A stretch of DNA of 35,250 nt from Flavobacteriales bacterium (lineage in GTDB: Bacteria > Bacteroidota > Bacteroidia > Flavobacteriales > Flavobacteriaceae). The DNA lies in assembly GCA_024643405.1 (NCBI GenBank), contig JAHENA010000019.1, positions 1 through 35,250 on the forward strand. Reading direction: 5' to 3'. Position 1 is the stretch's first letter. Each line of letters starts with the position of its first letter. Made by a program: the position numbers and the translations under genes. The notes under the pieces are model-generated. The model searched no databases and was not told the DNA's origin. It worked only from the letters and a program-made list of their open reading frames with translations. Shown here one piece after another: positions 1 through 7,715 of this stretch.

Positions 1-871
1 GCATCCAGAGAATCACTTTCTCTTTTTGGTAGGTTTTATTTTCCAAGCTATCAATGGCAGCTCGGTAACACGCAATTACTTTGGCAACATACTCTGGTGC
101 ACGACCACGACCTTCAATTTTTAAAACTTTTATACCAGCATCGGCCACTTGATCTAAAATATCGATAGTACATAAATCTTTTGGCGACATAATATACTCG
201 TTGTCAATCTCCATCTCAAAACCAGTTTCCTGTTCAATAACCGTGTATTTTTTTCTGCAATTTTGTTTGCAAGCCCCTCTGTTTGCCGAAGAATTATACG
301 AATGTAAACTCATATAACATTTCCCGGAAACAGCCATACACAATGCACCATGTCCAAAAATTTCTATTTCAATCAGTTTTCCAGAAGGCCCTTTTATTTG
401 GTCTTTTTCAATTTGTTCGGTTATTTTTCTTACCTGTCTTAAACTTAACTCTCTGCTTAAAACCATGGTATCTGCAAACAGTGCATAAAATTTAACGGTT
501 TCAATATTAGTGATATTTATTTGTGTAGAAATATGCACTTCCATACCAACCTCTCTGGCAGTCATAATAACGGCCTGGTCCATAGCTATAACCGCTGAAA
601 TCCCTGCTTCTTTGGCTTTGTTGATTAAGGTTTTAACTATAGATAAATCATGATCGTATATAATCGTGTTTAACGTCAAATACGTTCTAACTTTTTTTGC
701 TTTGCATCGTTTAACTATTTCTGGTAAATCCTCTAAAGTAAAATTAATAGAGGCTCTCGCTCTCATATTTAGTTGTTCGACACCAAAATAAACCGAGTCT
801 GCACCGTTATCCAAAGCAGCCTGCAAAGACTCAAAATTTCCTGCCGGAGCCATTAATTCAATTTTCTGCAT
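1..871 (-). CDS. U32 peptidase-family protein, probable tRNA hydroxylation protein TrhP (3' end cut off by window)
   Basis: The reading frame opens at an ATG (869-871) and runs open to base 1, giving 290 residues without a stop, so the C-terminus lies outside the window. The U32 signature is visible around residues 170-188 as EIFGHGALCMAVSGKCYMS. Cysteines at 178, 185, 201, 205 and 234 are candidates for the iron-sulfur ligands known in this family. U32 proteins are named as peptidases, but the bacterial members TrhP (YegQ) and RlhA modify RNA. TrhP makes 5-hydroxyuridine at tRNA position 34 from a prephenate-dependent pathway. I favour TrhP because the gene lies 10 bases downstream of a trhO homologue on the same strand, and TrhO performs the same modification with oxygen. 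RlhA or an uncharacterised U32 protein cannot be excluded, because the missing C-terminus is what separates the subfamilies. Confidence 0.85.
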   Translation of the reverse strand, partial: MQKIELMAPAGNFESLQAALDNGADSVYFGVEQLNMRARASINFTLEDLPEIVKRCKAKKVRTYLTLNTIIYDHDLSIVKTLINKAKEAGISAVIAMDQAVIMTAREVGMEVHISTQINITNIETVKFYALFADTMVLSRELSLRQVRKITEQIEKDQIKGPSGKLIEIEIFGHGALCMAVSGKCYMSLHSYNSSANRGACKQNCRKKYTVIEQETGFEMEIDNEYIMSPKDLCTIDILDQVADAGIKVLKIEGRGRAPEYVAKVIACYRAAIDSLENKTYQKEKVILWM

Positions 872-881
872 GACCGCCCTT

Positions 882-1955
882 TTATTCTTTATTAATATTT
901 AGGGTTTCAAAAACATTTCTCAAATCGCTTTTGAATGGCAAATGATCTGCTCTCCCTTTTTTAAAAATATCATTACTATTGCCTTTCCCTTTTCTGAGTT
1001 CCTTTTGTTCTTTATAAGGCAATCTGTTTATTTCCATACAAGGGGTTGAACAGCAATTTTCCATTTTCTCTTTACATGTATCACATTGAATAAATAGTAA
1101 ATGACAGGCTTCGTTGGCGCAATTGGTATGTACATCAAAAGGCTGTCCGCATTGGTGACAATTGGATACCACATCTTCACTGATGCGTTCTGCTCTACGG
1201 TCATCAAACACAAAATTTTGCCCTAAAAATTTATTTTCAAGATTTTGCTCTTTTACTTGTCTGGTGTACTCAATTATTCCACCTTCCAGCTGGTAAACAT
1301 TTTTAAAACCTTTGTGCTTAAAATAGGCACTTGCTTTTTCACAACGGATGCCTCCGGTACAATACATGACCAAGTTTTTATCTTCTTTATGATCTTTTAA
1401 ATCAGCCTCAATAATATCTAAAGAGTCTCTAAACGTATCCACATCGGGCGTGACTGCATTTTTAAAATGACCTATTTCACTTTCATAATGATTCCGCATA
1501 TCCACTAATACCGTATTTTGATCTTCTATAAAAGCATTGAATTGTTCTGCGCCTAAATGAATGCCTTTATTGGTCACATCAAAAGTGTCATCATTCAATC
1601 CATCTGCAACAATTTTATCACGTACTTTAACTTTTAGCTTTAAAAATGATTTATTGTCTTGTTCAACAGCAATATTGAGTCTGATACCTTCTAAAAAACT
1701 AATGCTATCTAAATGTGTTTTGAATTCATTAAAGCGATCCGCTGGCAGCGATAGTTGACCGTTAATCCCTTCATGAGCCACATAAATTCTTCCCAGAACG
1801 TCTAACGCATTCCAAGTAATAAATAAGTGATCTCTAAACACTTGAGGATTGCCAATTTTGGCATATTGATAAAAAGAAAGTGTTAATCGATTCTTTCCTG
1901 CTTCATCGATTAATTCTGATCTTTCTTTTGCACTTAATTTATTGTACAGTTGCAT
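882..1955 (-). CDS. trhO: TrhO, oxygen-dependent tRNA uridine-34 hydroxylase (rhodanese-like, YceA family)
   Basis: The protein has 357 residues, close to the roughly 350 usual for YceA/TrhO. A ferredoxin-like N-terminal domain (about 25-115) is followed by a rhodanese domain (about 140-235) with the loop MYCTGGIRCEK, in which C199 is the expected catalytic cysteine and C205 a second one. The C-terminal part is cysteine-rich (CHQCG at 266-270, then CANEAC, CDTC and CCSTPC) as in this family. TrhO hydroxylates U34 of tRNAs as the first step to cmo5U or mo5U, which broadens wobble decoding. The ATG at 1953-1955 lies about 40 bases below a TACCTTTG box. The stop is 10 bases before the U32 gene, so the two are probably one transcript. 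Confidence 0.93.
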   Translation of the reverse strand: MQLYNKLSAKERSELIDEAGKNRLTLSFYQYAKIGNPQVFRDHLFITWNALDVLGRIYVAHEGINGQLSLPADRFNEFKTHLDSISFLEGIRLNIAVEQDNKSFLKLKVKVRDKIVADGLNDDTFDVTNKGIHLGAEQFNAFIEDQNTVLVDMRNHYESEIGHFKNAVTPDVDTFRDSLDIIEADLKDHKEDKNLVMYCTGGIRCEKASAYFKHKGFKNVYQLEGGIIEYTRQVKEQNLENKFLGQNFVFDDRRAERISEDVVSNCHQCGQPFDVHTNCANEACHLLFIQCDTCKEKMENCCSTPCMEINRLPYKEQKELRKGKGNSNDIFKKGRADHLPFKSDLRNVFETLNINKE

Positions 1956-1994
1956 GCTATACTAATGTTTTAAGATTAAAGAATATTAAAAGTG

Positions 1995-2002
1995 CAAAGG
2001 TA
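1995..2002 (-). promoter_or_regulatory. Promoter -7 box for trhO
   Basis: Read on the minus strand this is TACCTTTG, an exact match to the Bacteroidota -7 consensus TAnnTTTG. It would start transcription near 1990, about 35 bases before the trhO ATG. No clear -33 TTTG is present; the upstream bases are a run of T and A. Confidence 0.55.
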
Positions 2003-2034
2003 CATTTTTTTAAAAAAACATGACCATATCCCAT

Positions 2035-2070
2035 AAAAAAAGCACTTTACAATATGCAAAGTGCTTTTTT
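2035..2070 (-). terminator. Symmetric stem-loop terminator standing alone between divergent genes
   Basis: An 8-base perfect stem (AGCACTTT 2041-2048 with AAAGTGCT 2058-2065), loop 2049-2057, is flanked by six A on the left and at least five T on the right, so it could end transcripts in either direction. Neither known neighbour needs it, because trhO and recA both read away from it. It implies a further transcript, most simply one on the minus strand arriving from about 2155. Confidence 0.7.
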
Positions 2071-2154
2071 AAATATTTGAATTAGTCAACATAGGGCTTT
2101 CATTTTTGGTTTAGCCACCACTTAATAAAAGCCTATTCTTTCAATAAATTATTC
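2035..2154 (-). ncRNA. Candidate small RNA between recA and trhO
   Basis: A possible promoter on the minus strand has TTTTTTG at 2186-2192, 18 bases, then TAAATTTT at 2160-2167, placing a start near 2154. The transcript would be about 120 bases. It would contain a nested hairpin (outer arms 2128-2135 and 2092-2100 pairing AAAGCCTA with TAGGGCTTT with one bulged base; inner TGGT 2107-2110 with ACCA 2117-2120) and end at the hairpin with a T run at 2035-2070. No long open frame exists here. This is inferred from structure only; I cannot name an RNA family. It also accounts for the only gene-free stretch above 300 bases in the window (1956-2305). Confidence 0.35.
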
Positions 2155-2245
2155 TTGTCAAAATTTAAATTGGACCTTTTCATAGCAAAAAATTTCCCAC
2201 TATAATAAGTAGATGTAAAATACCAAAAAAGGTTGCGTCCTAAAA

Positions 2246-2276
2246 TTGTATTGTGACAAAAGAAGTGTTATTTTAG
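2246..2276 (+). promoter_or_regulatory. Probable recA promoter
   Basis: TTG at 2246-2248 is followed after 20 bases by TATTTTAG at 2269-2276, a seven-of-eight match to TAnnTTTG type spacing and sequence. Transcription would begin near 2281, about 25 bases before the ATG at 2306. This argues against any longer RecA starting at 2246. Confidence 0.4.
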
Positions 2277-2305
2277 CAACAATATTTACTGAAATAAAAT
2301 TAAAG

Positions 2306-3310
2306 ATGAGCAACGAAAAAGACGCCAAATTAAAAGCACTTAAACTGACATTAGATAAACTTGATAAGGCCTATGGAAAAGGCACGGTTATGAAAATGAG
2401 TGATTCACCTATACAAGATGTTGACGCTATTCCTTCTGGTTCTCTTGGATTAGATATTGCCTTGGGAGTGGGTGGTTATCCTCGTGGTCGAGTCATAGAA
2501 ATTTATGGTCCGGAGTCATCCGGTAAAACCACCTTAACACTACACGCTATTGCAGAAGCTCAAAAAGCAGGTGGAATTGCAGCGTTTATTGATGCGGAAC
2601 ATGCGTTTGACAGATTTTATGCTGAAAAATTAGGAGTAGATATTGATAATTTAATCATGTCTCAACCAGATAATGGTGAACAAGCACTTGAAATTACGGA
2701 TAATTTAATTCGCTCTGGCGCTATAGATATAGTGGTTATAGATTCTGTAGCCGCATTAACCCCAAAGAGTGAAATTGAAGGAGAAATGGGAGATTCGAAA
2801 ATGGGCCTCCATGCCCGATTAATGTCTCAGGCTTTAAGAAAACTTACTGCTTCAATTAGTAAAACAAATTGTACTGTTATTTTCATCAATCAATTACGCG
2901 AGAAAATTGGTGTTATGTTTGGCAACCCGGAAACTACTACGGGCGGAAATGCTTTAAAATTCTATGCTTCTGTAAGGTTAGATATCAGACGTTCAACGCA
3001 AATTAAAGAAACTGACGGCAACGTAACTGGTAATAAAACCAAAGTGAAAGTGGTAAAAAATAAAGTCGCACCTCCTTTTAAAACAGCAGAATTCGATATC
3101 ATGTATGGAGAGGGCATTTCAAAAGTGGGTGAAATTTTAGACATTGCTGTTGAACATGAAATTATTAAGAAAAGTGGTTCTTGGTTTAGCTATGAAGATA
3201 CTAAACTAGGACAAGGTAGAGATGCGGTAAAAGCTATAATTAAAGACAATCCGGAACTGCAGGATGAACTAGAACAAAAAATTAAAGAAATTTTAAAAGC
3301 TTTAAAATAA
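2306..3310 (+). CDS. recA: RecA recombinase
   Basis: RecA coats single-stranded DNA and drives homologous pairing and strand exchange. The 334 residues counted from the ATG at 2306 match the normal length. Walker A is GPESSGKT (68-75), Walker B VVIDS (143-147), and the DNA-binding loop region [16 protein letters not shown] is intact. The open frame extends 20 codons further upstream to 2246, but those codons overlap the likely promoter and do not resemble RecA, whereas the ATG at 2306 opens with the typical [12 protein letters not shown] helix. No LexA-type operator is recognisable, and many Bacteroidota lack LexA. The gene stands alone and ends in its own strong terminator. Confidence 0.98.
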   Translation: MSNEKDAKLKALKLTLDKLDKAYGKGTVMKMSDSPIQDVDAIPSGSLGLDIALGVGGYPRGRVIEIYGPESSGKTTLTLHAIAEAQKAGGIAAFIDAEHAFDRFYAEKLGVDIDNLIMSQPDNGEQALEITDNLIRSGAIDIVVIDSVAALTPKSEIEGEMGDSKMGLHARLMSQALRKLTASISKTNCTVIFINQLREKIGVMFGNPETTTGGNALKFYASVRLDIRRSTQIKETDGNVTGNKTKVKVVKNKVAPPFKTAEFDIMYGEGISKVGEILDIAVEHEIIKKSGSWFSYEDTKLGQGRDAVKAIIKDNPELQDELEQKIKEILKALK

Positions 3311-3313
3311 TTT

Positions 3314-3341
3314 AAAAATCCCGATAAATCGGGATTTTTTT
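3314..3341 (+). terminator. Rho-independent terminator of recA
   Basis: Perfect 11-base stem, AAAAATCCCGA (3314-3324) with TCGGGATTTTT (3329-3339), loop TAAA, ending in a T run just after the recA stop codon. Confidence 0.9.
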
Positions 3342-3409
3342 GTTTAAACACGCAACCTTTTAAACGTCACGGCATCTATTTGGTGAACCCAAATGAATAG
3401 AAAATTGCA

Positions 3410-3817
3410 ATGAATCGTTTGATTATAATTACATTATCGTTAATTTTATTTGCTTCTTGTAGCAACGACGATAGGCTTGAATACAGCTTAGAGATTCTAC
3501 CTGTAGAAAGTGTTAACATACCAGAATCATTTACCTTAGGTGAAGTTTATCCTATAACCGTTAGTTATTTAAGACCTACAACTTGTCATAGTTTTAAAGA
3601 GTTCTATTATAGAAAAAATTTAAATGAACGCACGGTAGCTGTTATAAATTATAACCTTCAAGACAATAATTGTGTAGATCTGAGCGATGAATTAGTAGAA
3701 GCAACTTTTAATTTTATTGTGACCAGTAATGGAAGTTATATTTTTAAATTTTGGCAAGGTGTTGATGAAAATGACGAAGACCAATATTTAATAATTGAAG
3801 TGCCCGTTATAGATTAA
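3410..3817 (+). CDS. Small hypothetical lipoprotein, possibly surface-exposed
   Basis: 135 residues. The N-terminus is a lipoprotein signal peptide with lipobox FASC, giving a lipidated C17. The next residues SNDD are acidic, as in Bacteroidota signals that send lipoproteins to the cell surface. The mature part looks beta-rich and hydrophilic, with two further cysteines (in TTCHSF and NNCVDL) that could form a disulfide. I do not recognise the family. The stop lies 18 bases before the GTG of the ECF sigma gene, so co-transcription with the sigma factor and its membrane partner is likely, and the protein may belong to the same signalling unit. A short inverted repeat (ATTTGG 3378-3383, CCAAAT 3389-3394) sits just upstream. 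Confidence 0.8.
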   Translation: MNRLIIITLSLILFASCSNDDRLEYSLEILPVESVNIPESFTLGEVYPITVSYLRPTTCHSFKEFYYRKNLNERTVAVINYNLQDNNCVDLSDELVEATFNFIVTSNGSYIFKFWQGVDENDEDQYLIIEVPVID

Positions 3818-3835
3818 TGAATTATTAATTAATAC

Positions 3836-4387
3836 GTGTTCGATTTGGGTTTAAAACAACTCATAGAAAATTGTAAGATTAATGATACTCAAGCACAAAG
3901 CGAAATATACAAACTCTTTTCGAGCAAACTATTTTCAATCTGCTTAAAGTATTCGAGAAACTATGCCGAAGCAGAAGATAATCTGCAAGATGCATTCTTA
4001 ACAATTTTTAAAAAAATTGAACAGTTTAAACATAAAGGTTCCTTTGAAGGATGGTTAAAAAGAATTACAGTGAATACTGTTTTACAGCGATACCGTAACG
4101 AAAAGGTTTTTGAAATCATTCCTGATGATTTTGCTGAAGATGACGAGATAGAAATTGATGAAGATTCTGTTACCATAGATTATCTTTTGCAGATTATTCA
4201 AGAATTACCAGATAGATACAGGCTAGTTTTTAACTTATATGTTCTGGATGGTTATTCTCATAAAGACATAGCGGGAATGCTTGATATAAATATAGGGACT
4301 TCAAAATCTAATCTAGCGCGGGCTAGGCAGATATTGAAAAAAACTATTGAAAACTATAAAACAACAAGAAGTTTACAGTCGTTATAA
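3836..4387 (+). CDS. ECF-type RNA polymerase sigma factor
   Basis: 183 residues with the two domains of an ECF sigma factor: region 2 (about 20-90, with AEAEDNLQDAFLTIFKK and FEGWLKRITVN) and region 4 (about 118-168, with LPDRYRLVFNLYVLDGYSHKDIAGML and the recognition helix TSKSNLARAR). Regions 1.1 and 3 are missing, as expected. An in-frame TAA lies directly upstream at 3830, so GTG at 3836 is the earliest start; TTG at 3845 is the other choice. The stop TAA overlaps the ATG of the next gene by one base, implying translational coupling to a membrane protein that probably controls it. Confidence 0.92.
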   Translation: MFDLGLKQLIENCKINDTQAQSEIYKLFSSKLFSICLKYSRNYAEAEDNLQDAFLTIFKKIEQFKHKGSFEGWLKRITVNTVLQRYRNEKVFEIIPDDFAEDDEIEIDEDSVTIDYLLQIIQELPDRYRLVFNLYVLDGYSHKDIAGMLDINIGTSKSNLARARQILKKTIENYKTTRSLQSL

Positions 4388-5817
4388 TGAAAGAGAGAAA
4401 ACATATTGACCGGTTGTTTCAAGAAGGCTTTAAAGATTTTGAGGCCACACCTAAGGATGCCATTTGGCAAAATATTGAAGCGAAACTTAATCAAAATAAA
4501 AAGAACCGCAGAGCCCTTCCAATATGGTGGCGTTATGCCGGTATTGCAGCTTTATTTTTGTTGCTGTTAACCGTGGGAACCATCTATTTTAAAAATAATA
4601 ATTCACTTCCCATAAATCAAGTTGTAGACACGGAAAATACATTCCCTGAAAAATCATCTATTCCAAATAATGACATTAATAGTTCTAACAATATTGCGAT
4701 AGATAACATTGGTAATAGTGATTCTCAGAACCCTTTAAGTTCTCAAAACACAAACAATTTAATTCCATCAGCCAAGGTTAGTACGAATTATTCTGGAACT
4801 AATTTGAGTGCAAGAACTGTTAAATCAGGTAACGAAAACCAAATATTGCTTCATAAAAAAGACTCTAATATAAATCCATCTGAAGGAACTACTATTGCCA
4901 AAATTGATCAAAAGGATTCTGATCCAGTTATTTCTGAAATCATAAAACCCGATGAGGCAACTTTTGCAAACAATAAAGATATTTCTTCTATGGCAGATAA
5001 TAAGACTGAAGAGCGCAGCCCGTTAATGAATTCAAATGTTAAGAATAATTCGACTATTGAAGAGGCTATTGCTGAATCAAAAAAAGAAGCTGAAACTACT
5101 GATGTAACTAAATGGAGTGTTGGGACTCATGCCGCACCAATTTATTTTAATAGCCTTGGCAAAGGCTCTTCATTAGATGCCCAGTTTAATGAGAATTCTA
5201 AGAGTGGTGAAGTCACAATGAGTTATGGTGTGAGTGCGAGTTATGCATTAAATAAAAAACTGAGTATTAGATCTGGTATTAATAAGGTTAACGTAGGTTA
5301 CAATACCAATAATGTTATTGTTTTTGAATCTATAGGATTAAGCTCTAACTCTAGTGCATTAAAAAATGTTGATACCAATAATCCAGGAGAAAACTTCTCT
5401 TTAATAAGCGGAGAAAGTGTAAGCAATCTCAACAATGAACCATTTATTAAAACATCAAATACATCCCTTAATCAGTCTTTAGGTTTTATTGAGATTCCCT
5501 TAGAAATAGAATATGCTTTAATTAATAAAAAATTTGGGTTTAATATCATTGGTGGATTTAGTTCATTCATATTGAGCAATAATGAATTGTTTTCTGAATT
5601 TAATGGAAACCGTACACGTATAGGAGAAGCCACAAACCTTAATAAGATAAGTTATAGTGCCAATTTTGGTTTGGGATTAAATTATAAAATAACTAAAAAA
5701 TTAGATTTGAATTTAGAGCCATTATTTAAATATCAAATCAATACATTCAACAATACCTCAGGCAATTTTAAACCCTATTTTATTGGTGTCTATACGGGAA
5801 TTGGATTAAAATTTTAG
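4387..5817 (+). CDS. One-pass membrane protein with C-terminal outer-membrane beta-barrel-like domain, putative anti-sigma partner
   Basis: 476 residues in three parts. Residues 1-48 are a charged cytoplasmic segment containing WQNIEAKLNQ, the kind of short helix that anti-sigma proteins use. Residues 49-68 form one membrane helix (YAGIAALFLLLLTVGTIYF). About 70-240 are low-complexity and rich in N, S, D and K, probably unstructured. From about 242 to the end the sequence alternates like a beta-barrel, with the phrase FIEIPLEIEYAL common in Bacteroidota OmpX/PorT-type barrels and a terminal GIGLKF ending in F. The coupled start with the sigma gene suggests it regulates that factor. No standard zinc-binding anti-sigma motif is present, so the role is inferred from position. 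A single chain spanning inner membrane, periplasm and perhaps outer membrane is the odd point. Confidence 0.8.
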   Translation: MKERKHIDRLFQEGFKDFEATPKDAIWQNIEAKLNQNKKNRRALPIWWRYAGIAALFLLLLTVGTIYFKNNNSLPINQVVDTENTFPEKSSIPNNDINSSNNIAIDNIGNSDSQNPLSSQNTNNLIPSAKVSTNYSGTNLSARTVKSGNENQILLHKKDSNINPSEGTTIAKIDQKDSDPVISEIIKPDEATFANNKDISSMADNKTEERSPLMNSNVKNNSTIEEAIAESKKEAETTDVTKWSVGTHAAPIYFNSLGKGSSLDAQFNENSKSGEVTMSYGVSASYALNKKLSIRSGINKVNVGYNTNNVIVFESIGLSSNSSALKNVDTNNPGENFSLISGESVSNLNNEPFIKTSNTSLNQSLGFIEIPLEIEYALINKKFGFNIIGGFSSFILSNNELFSEFNGNRTRIGEATNLNKISYSANFGLGLNYKITKKLDLNLEPLFKYQINTFNNTSGNFKPYFIGVYTGIGLKF

Positions 5818-5866
5818 GTTTTTGGTTAGGCCTTGATGTTTTTTCAAACTTTTGAAGAAATCTCAC

Positions 5867-5896
5867 AAAAACTGCTCTTTTACTAGGGCAGTTTTT
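5867..5896. terminator. Bidirectional terminator between convergent genes
   Basis: Stem AAAACTGCTCT with AGGGCAGTTTT (5867-5878 with 5885-5896, one G-T pair), loop about 5879-5884, with A and T runs at the ends. It serves the barrel protein gene on the plus strand, and its right arm overlaps the acyltransferase stop codon (5895-5897) on the minus strand. Confidence 0.8.
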
Positions 5897-6632
5897 ATTT
5901 TATGTCTCTTTTCAACTCGTTATAAATTATTTCGAAAGCTACATTATTTAAATCTTTTGTACTATCAATCTTCAGGTCCTTTGTTTCTATAAACTCATGA
6001 AATGTTACACGCATTAAACCTGGTCCACCGCTAAAAAAAGAATAAGAAAATCTTTTCTTATTATCTTTAAATGTGAGCGGAACAATAGGTATTTGATGGT
6101 TTATTGCTAGTCTGAAAGCACCATCTTTAAACTCATCAAGCAAAATATGTTCTTCCGGAACACCGCCTTCAGGAAAAATACAAATACTTAACCCAGATTT
6201 TAATCTTCTCTGCGCCATTAAAAAAACAGCCTGTCTGCTTTTAGGTGAGCTTCTGTCCACTAAAATACACGTGCGTTTATAAAAAAACCCAAATAAAGGT
6301 ATTTTAGCCAATTCCTTTTTACCAACAAATACAAATGGGTTTTTTACAGATACCAACATGAGCATAATATCAGCCATAGACGTGTGATTGGCAATAAACA
6401 TGTAGCTTTTATTCTTATCTAGAGTTTGTTGATTTTCAATTTTAACTTTAAAACCCATACCAATTAAAATAAATCTGGCCCAAATACGAGCCAATTTAAA
6501 AAAGTAAGGATACCAAGATTCTTTTAAAATAGAAGTAATTAGAAGCGGGAAGAGAATTAAAATGGGTAATGCTACAAGTACGTAAAACCAAATTCGATAT
6601 AAAACCCAAAATATATTTTTAAAAATTTTCAT
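5895..6632 (-). CDS. 1-acyl-sn-glycerol-3-phosphate acyltransferase (PlsC family)
   Basis: Transfers an acyl chain to lysophosphatidic acid to make phosphatidic acid, at the inner membrane. From the ATG at 6632 the protein has 245 residues. A hydrophobic N-terminus (about 8-35) anchors it. The catalytic NHTSMAD motif (H83, D88) and the FPEGG motif (153-157) of the PlsC family are intact, followed by IPIVPLTF. The open frame could begin at a TTG at 6641, but that codon lies inside a TATTTTTG promoter box (6639-6646), so the ATG at 6632 is the real start and the message may have almost no leader. The gene stands alone, convergent with the barrel protein and divergent from trpS. Confidence 0.92.
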   Translation of the reverse strand: MKIFKNIFWVLYRIWFYVLVALPILILFPLLITSILKESWYPYFFKLARIWARFILIGMGFKVKIENQQTLDKNKSYMFIANHTSMADIMLMLVSVKNPFVFVGKKELAKIPLFGFFYKRTCILVDRSSPKSRQAVFLMAQRRLKSGLSICIFPEGGVPEEHILLDEFKDGAFRLAINHQIPIVPLTFKDNKKRFSYSFFSGGPGLMRVTFHEFIETKDLKIDSTKDLNNVAFEIIYNELKRDIK

Positions 6633-6638
6633 GTTTTT

Positions 6639-6646
6639 CAAAAATA
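6639..6646 (-). promoter_or_regulatory. Promoter -7 box for the PlsC-family gene
   Basis: Minus-strand TATTTTTG, an exact TAnnTTTG match, six bases before the ATG at 6632. Its position implies a leaderless or nearly leaderless transcript. No good -33 box is seen. Confidence 0.45.
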
Positions 6647-6656
6647 CACAATTGTA

Positions 6657-6687
6657 TTGAGCAATTCTATTAAAAAAATTACCTTTG
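6657..6687 (+). promoter_or_regulatory. trpS promoter
   Basis: TTG (6657-6659), a 20-base spacer, then TACCTTTG (6680-6687), a full match to the Bacteroidota pattern. The start would be near 6693, leaving a leader of about 53 bases. An AGAGG at 6735-6739 ahead of the ATG is one of the few Shine-Dalgarno-like sequences in the window. Confidence 0.65.
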
Positions 6688-6745
6688 TCTGAATATCATT
6701 GTTTAGTTTAATTTTAATCAGATTCTCACTTTTGAGAGGTATGTT

Positions 6746-7714
6746 ATGGCAAGAATACTTACGGGAATACAAAGTACTGGAACACCACATTTAGGCAATA
6801 TTTTAGGCGCGATTATTCCCGCTATTGAAATGGCAAATAACCCACAAAATGATTCATTTCTGTTTATTGCAAACTTGCATACCCTAACCCAAATTAAAGA
6901 TGCTGAAGAATTGCGTTATAACACCTATTCAACGGCAGCTAGCTGGTTGGCTTTTGGTTTAAATATTGAAAAAACGGTCTTTTATAGACAAAGCGATGTG
7001 CCTCAAGTAACAGAATTGTCCTGGTATTTAAGTTGCTTTTTTCCATATCAACGTTTAACATTGGCTCACAGTTTTAAAGATAAAGCCGACAGACTTGAAG
7101 ATGTAAATGCTGGATTATTTACTTATCCTATGCTGATGGCTGCTGACATTTTATTATACGATGCAACTATTGTGCCTGTTGGAAAAGACCAGTTACAACA
7201 TATTGAAATGGCTCGAGATGTAGCATCACGTTTTCACGCTAAAATGGGCGAAACTTTTGTAATGCCAGAAGGAAAAATTCAAGAAAATACCATGTTGATT
7301 CCTGGAACTGATGGTGAAAAAATGAGTAAAAGTAGAGACAATACCATTAACATATTCTTGGATGACAAAAAACTTAGAAAGCAAATTATGTCTATTCAAA
7401 CAGATAGCACCCCTCTTGAAGATCCTAAAGACTGGAAAACATGTAATTGTTTTGCTATTTATAGCTTATTAGCTGATGATTCTGAAATTAACACTATGAA
7501 AGCCAATTACGAACAAGGCAATTATGGTTATGGCCACGCTAAGCAAGCCTTATATGAACTTATTGTTAAAAAATTCGCATTGCCTCGTGAGCGCTATAAT
7601 CATTTTATGAGTCATTTGAATGAAATTGATGACGCCTTAGCGCTAGGTGCTGAAAAAGCAAAAATAGTTGCTAATAATGTATTAAATAGGGTACGAGAAA
7701 AAGCAGGATATTAA
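6746..7714 (+). CDS. trpS: Tryptophan-tRNA ligase
   Basis: Charges tRNA(Trp) with tryptophan in the cytoplasm. The 322 residues match the bacterial class I enzyme. The HIGH-type motif appears as TPHLGN near residue 12, the second signature as KMSKS in GEKMSKSRDNTI, and GKDQLQHIEMARDVA is the conserved helix between them. The start follows from the family N-terminus MARILTGIQSTG. The stop is one base from the TTG of a tiny membrane-protein gene, so the two probably share a transcript. Confidence 0.97.
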   Translation: MARILTGIQSTGTPHLGNILGAIIPAIEMANNPQNDSFLFIANLHTLTQIKDAEELRYNTYSTAASWLAFGLNIEKTVFYRQSDVPQVTELSWYLSCFFPYQRLTLAHSFKDKADRLEDVNAGLFTYPMLMAADILLYDATIVPVGKDQLQHIEMARDVASRFHAKMGETFVMPEGKIQENTMLIPGTDGEKMSKSRDNTINIFLDDKKLRKQIMSIQTDSTPLEDPKDWKTCNCFAIYSLLADDSEINTMKANYEQGNYGYGHAKQALYELIVKKFALPRERYNHFMSHLNEIDDALALGAEKAKIVANNVLNRVREKAGY

Positions 7715-7715
7715 A

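Noticed and set aside
283-495. A plus-strand frame of 70 codons.
   Set aside because: It lies antisense to the truncated U32 gene, which has strong family motifs in the same DNA.
2133-2183. A 16-codon frame on the minus strand between trhO and recA, starting MKRSNLNF, loosely like the leader of a Bacteroidota peptide natural product.
   Set aside because: It is too short, ends in TAG without a core, overlaps the candidate small-RNA promoter, and has no modifying enzyme nearby.
2246-2305. A 20-codon N-terminal extension of RecA.
   Set aside because: It overlaps the likely promoter and does not resemble RecA; the ATG at 2306 gives the normal length.
3342-3365. The palindrome GTTTAAAC followed by TTTTAAAC after the recA terminator, considered as an operator.
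   Set aside because: AT-rich palindromes of this size are expected by chance here, and it is not at a promoter I can identify.
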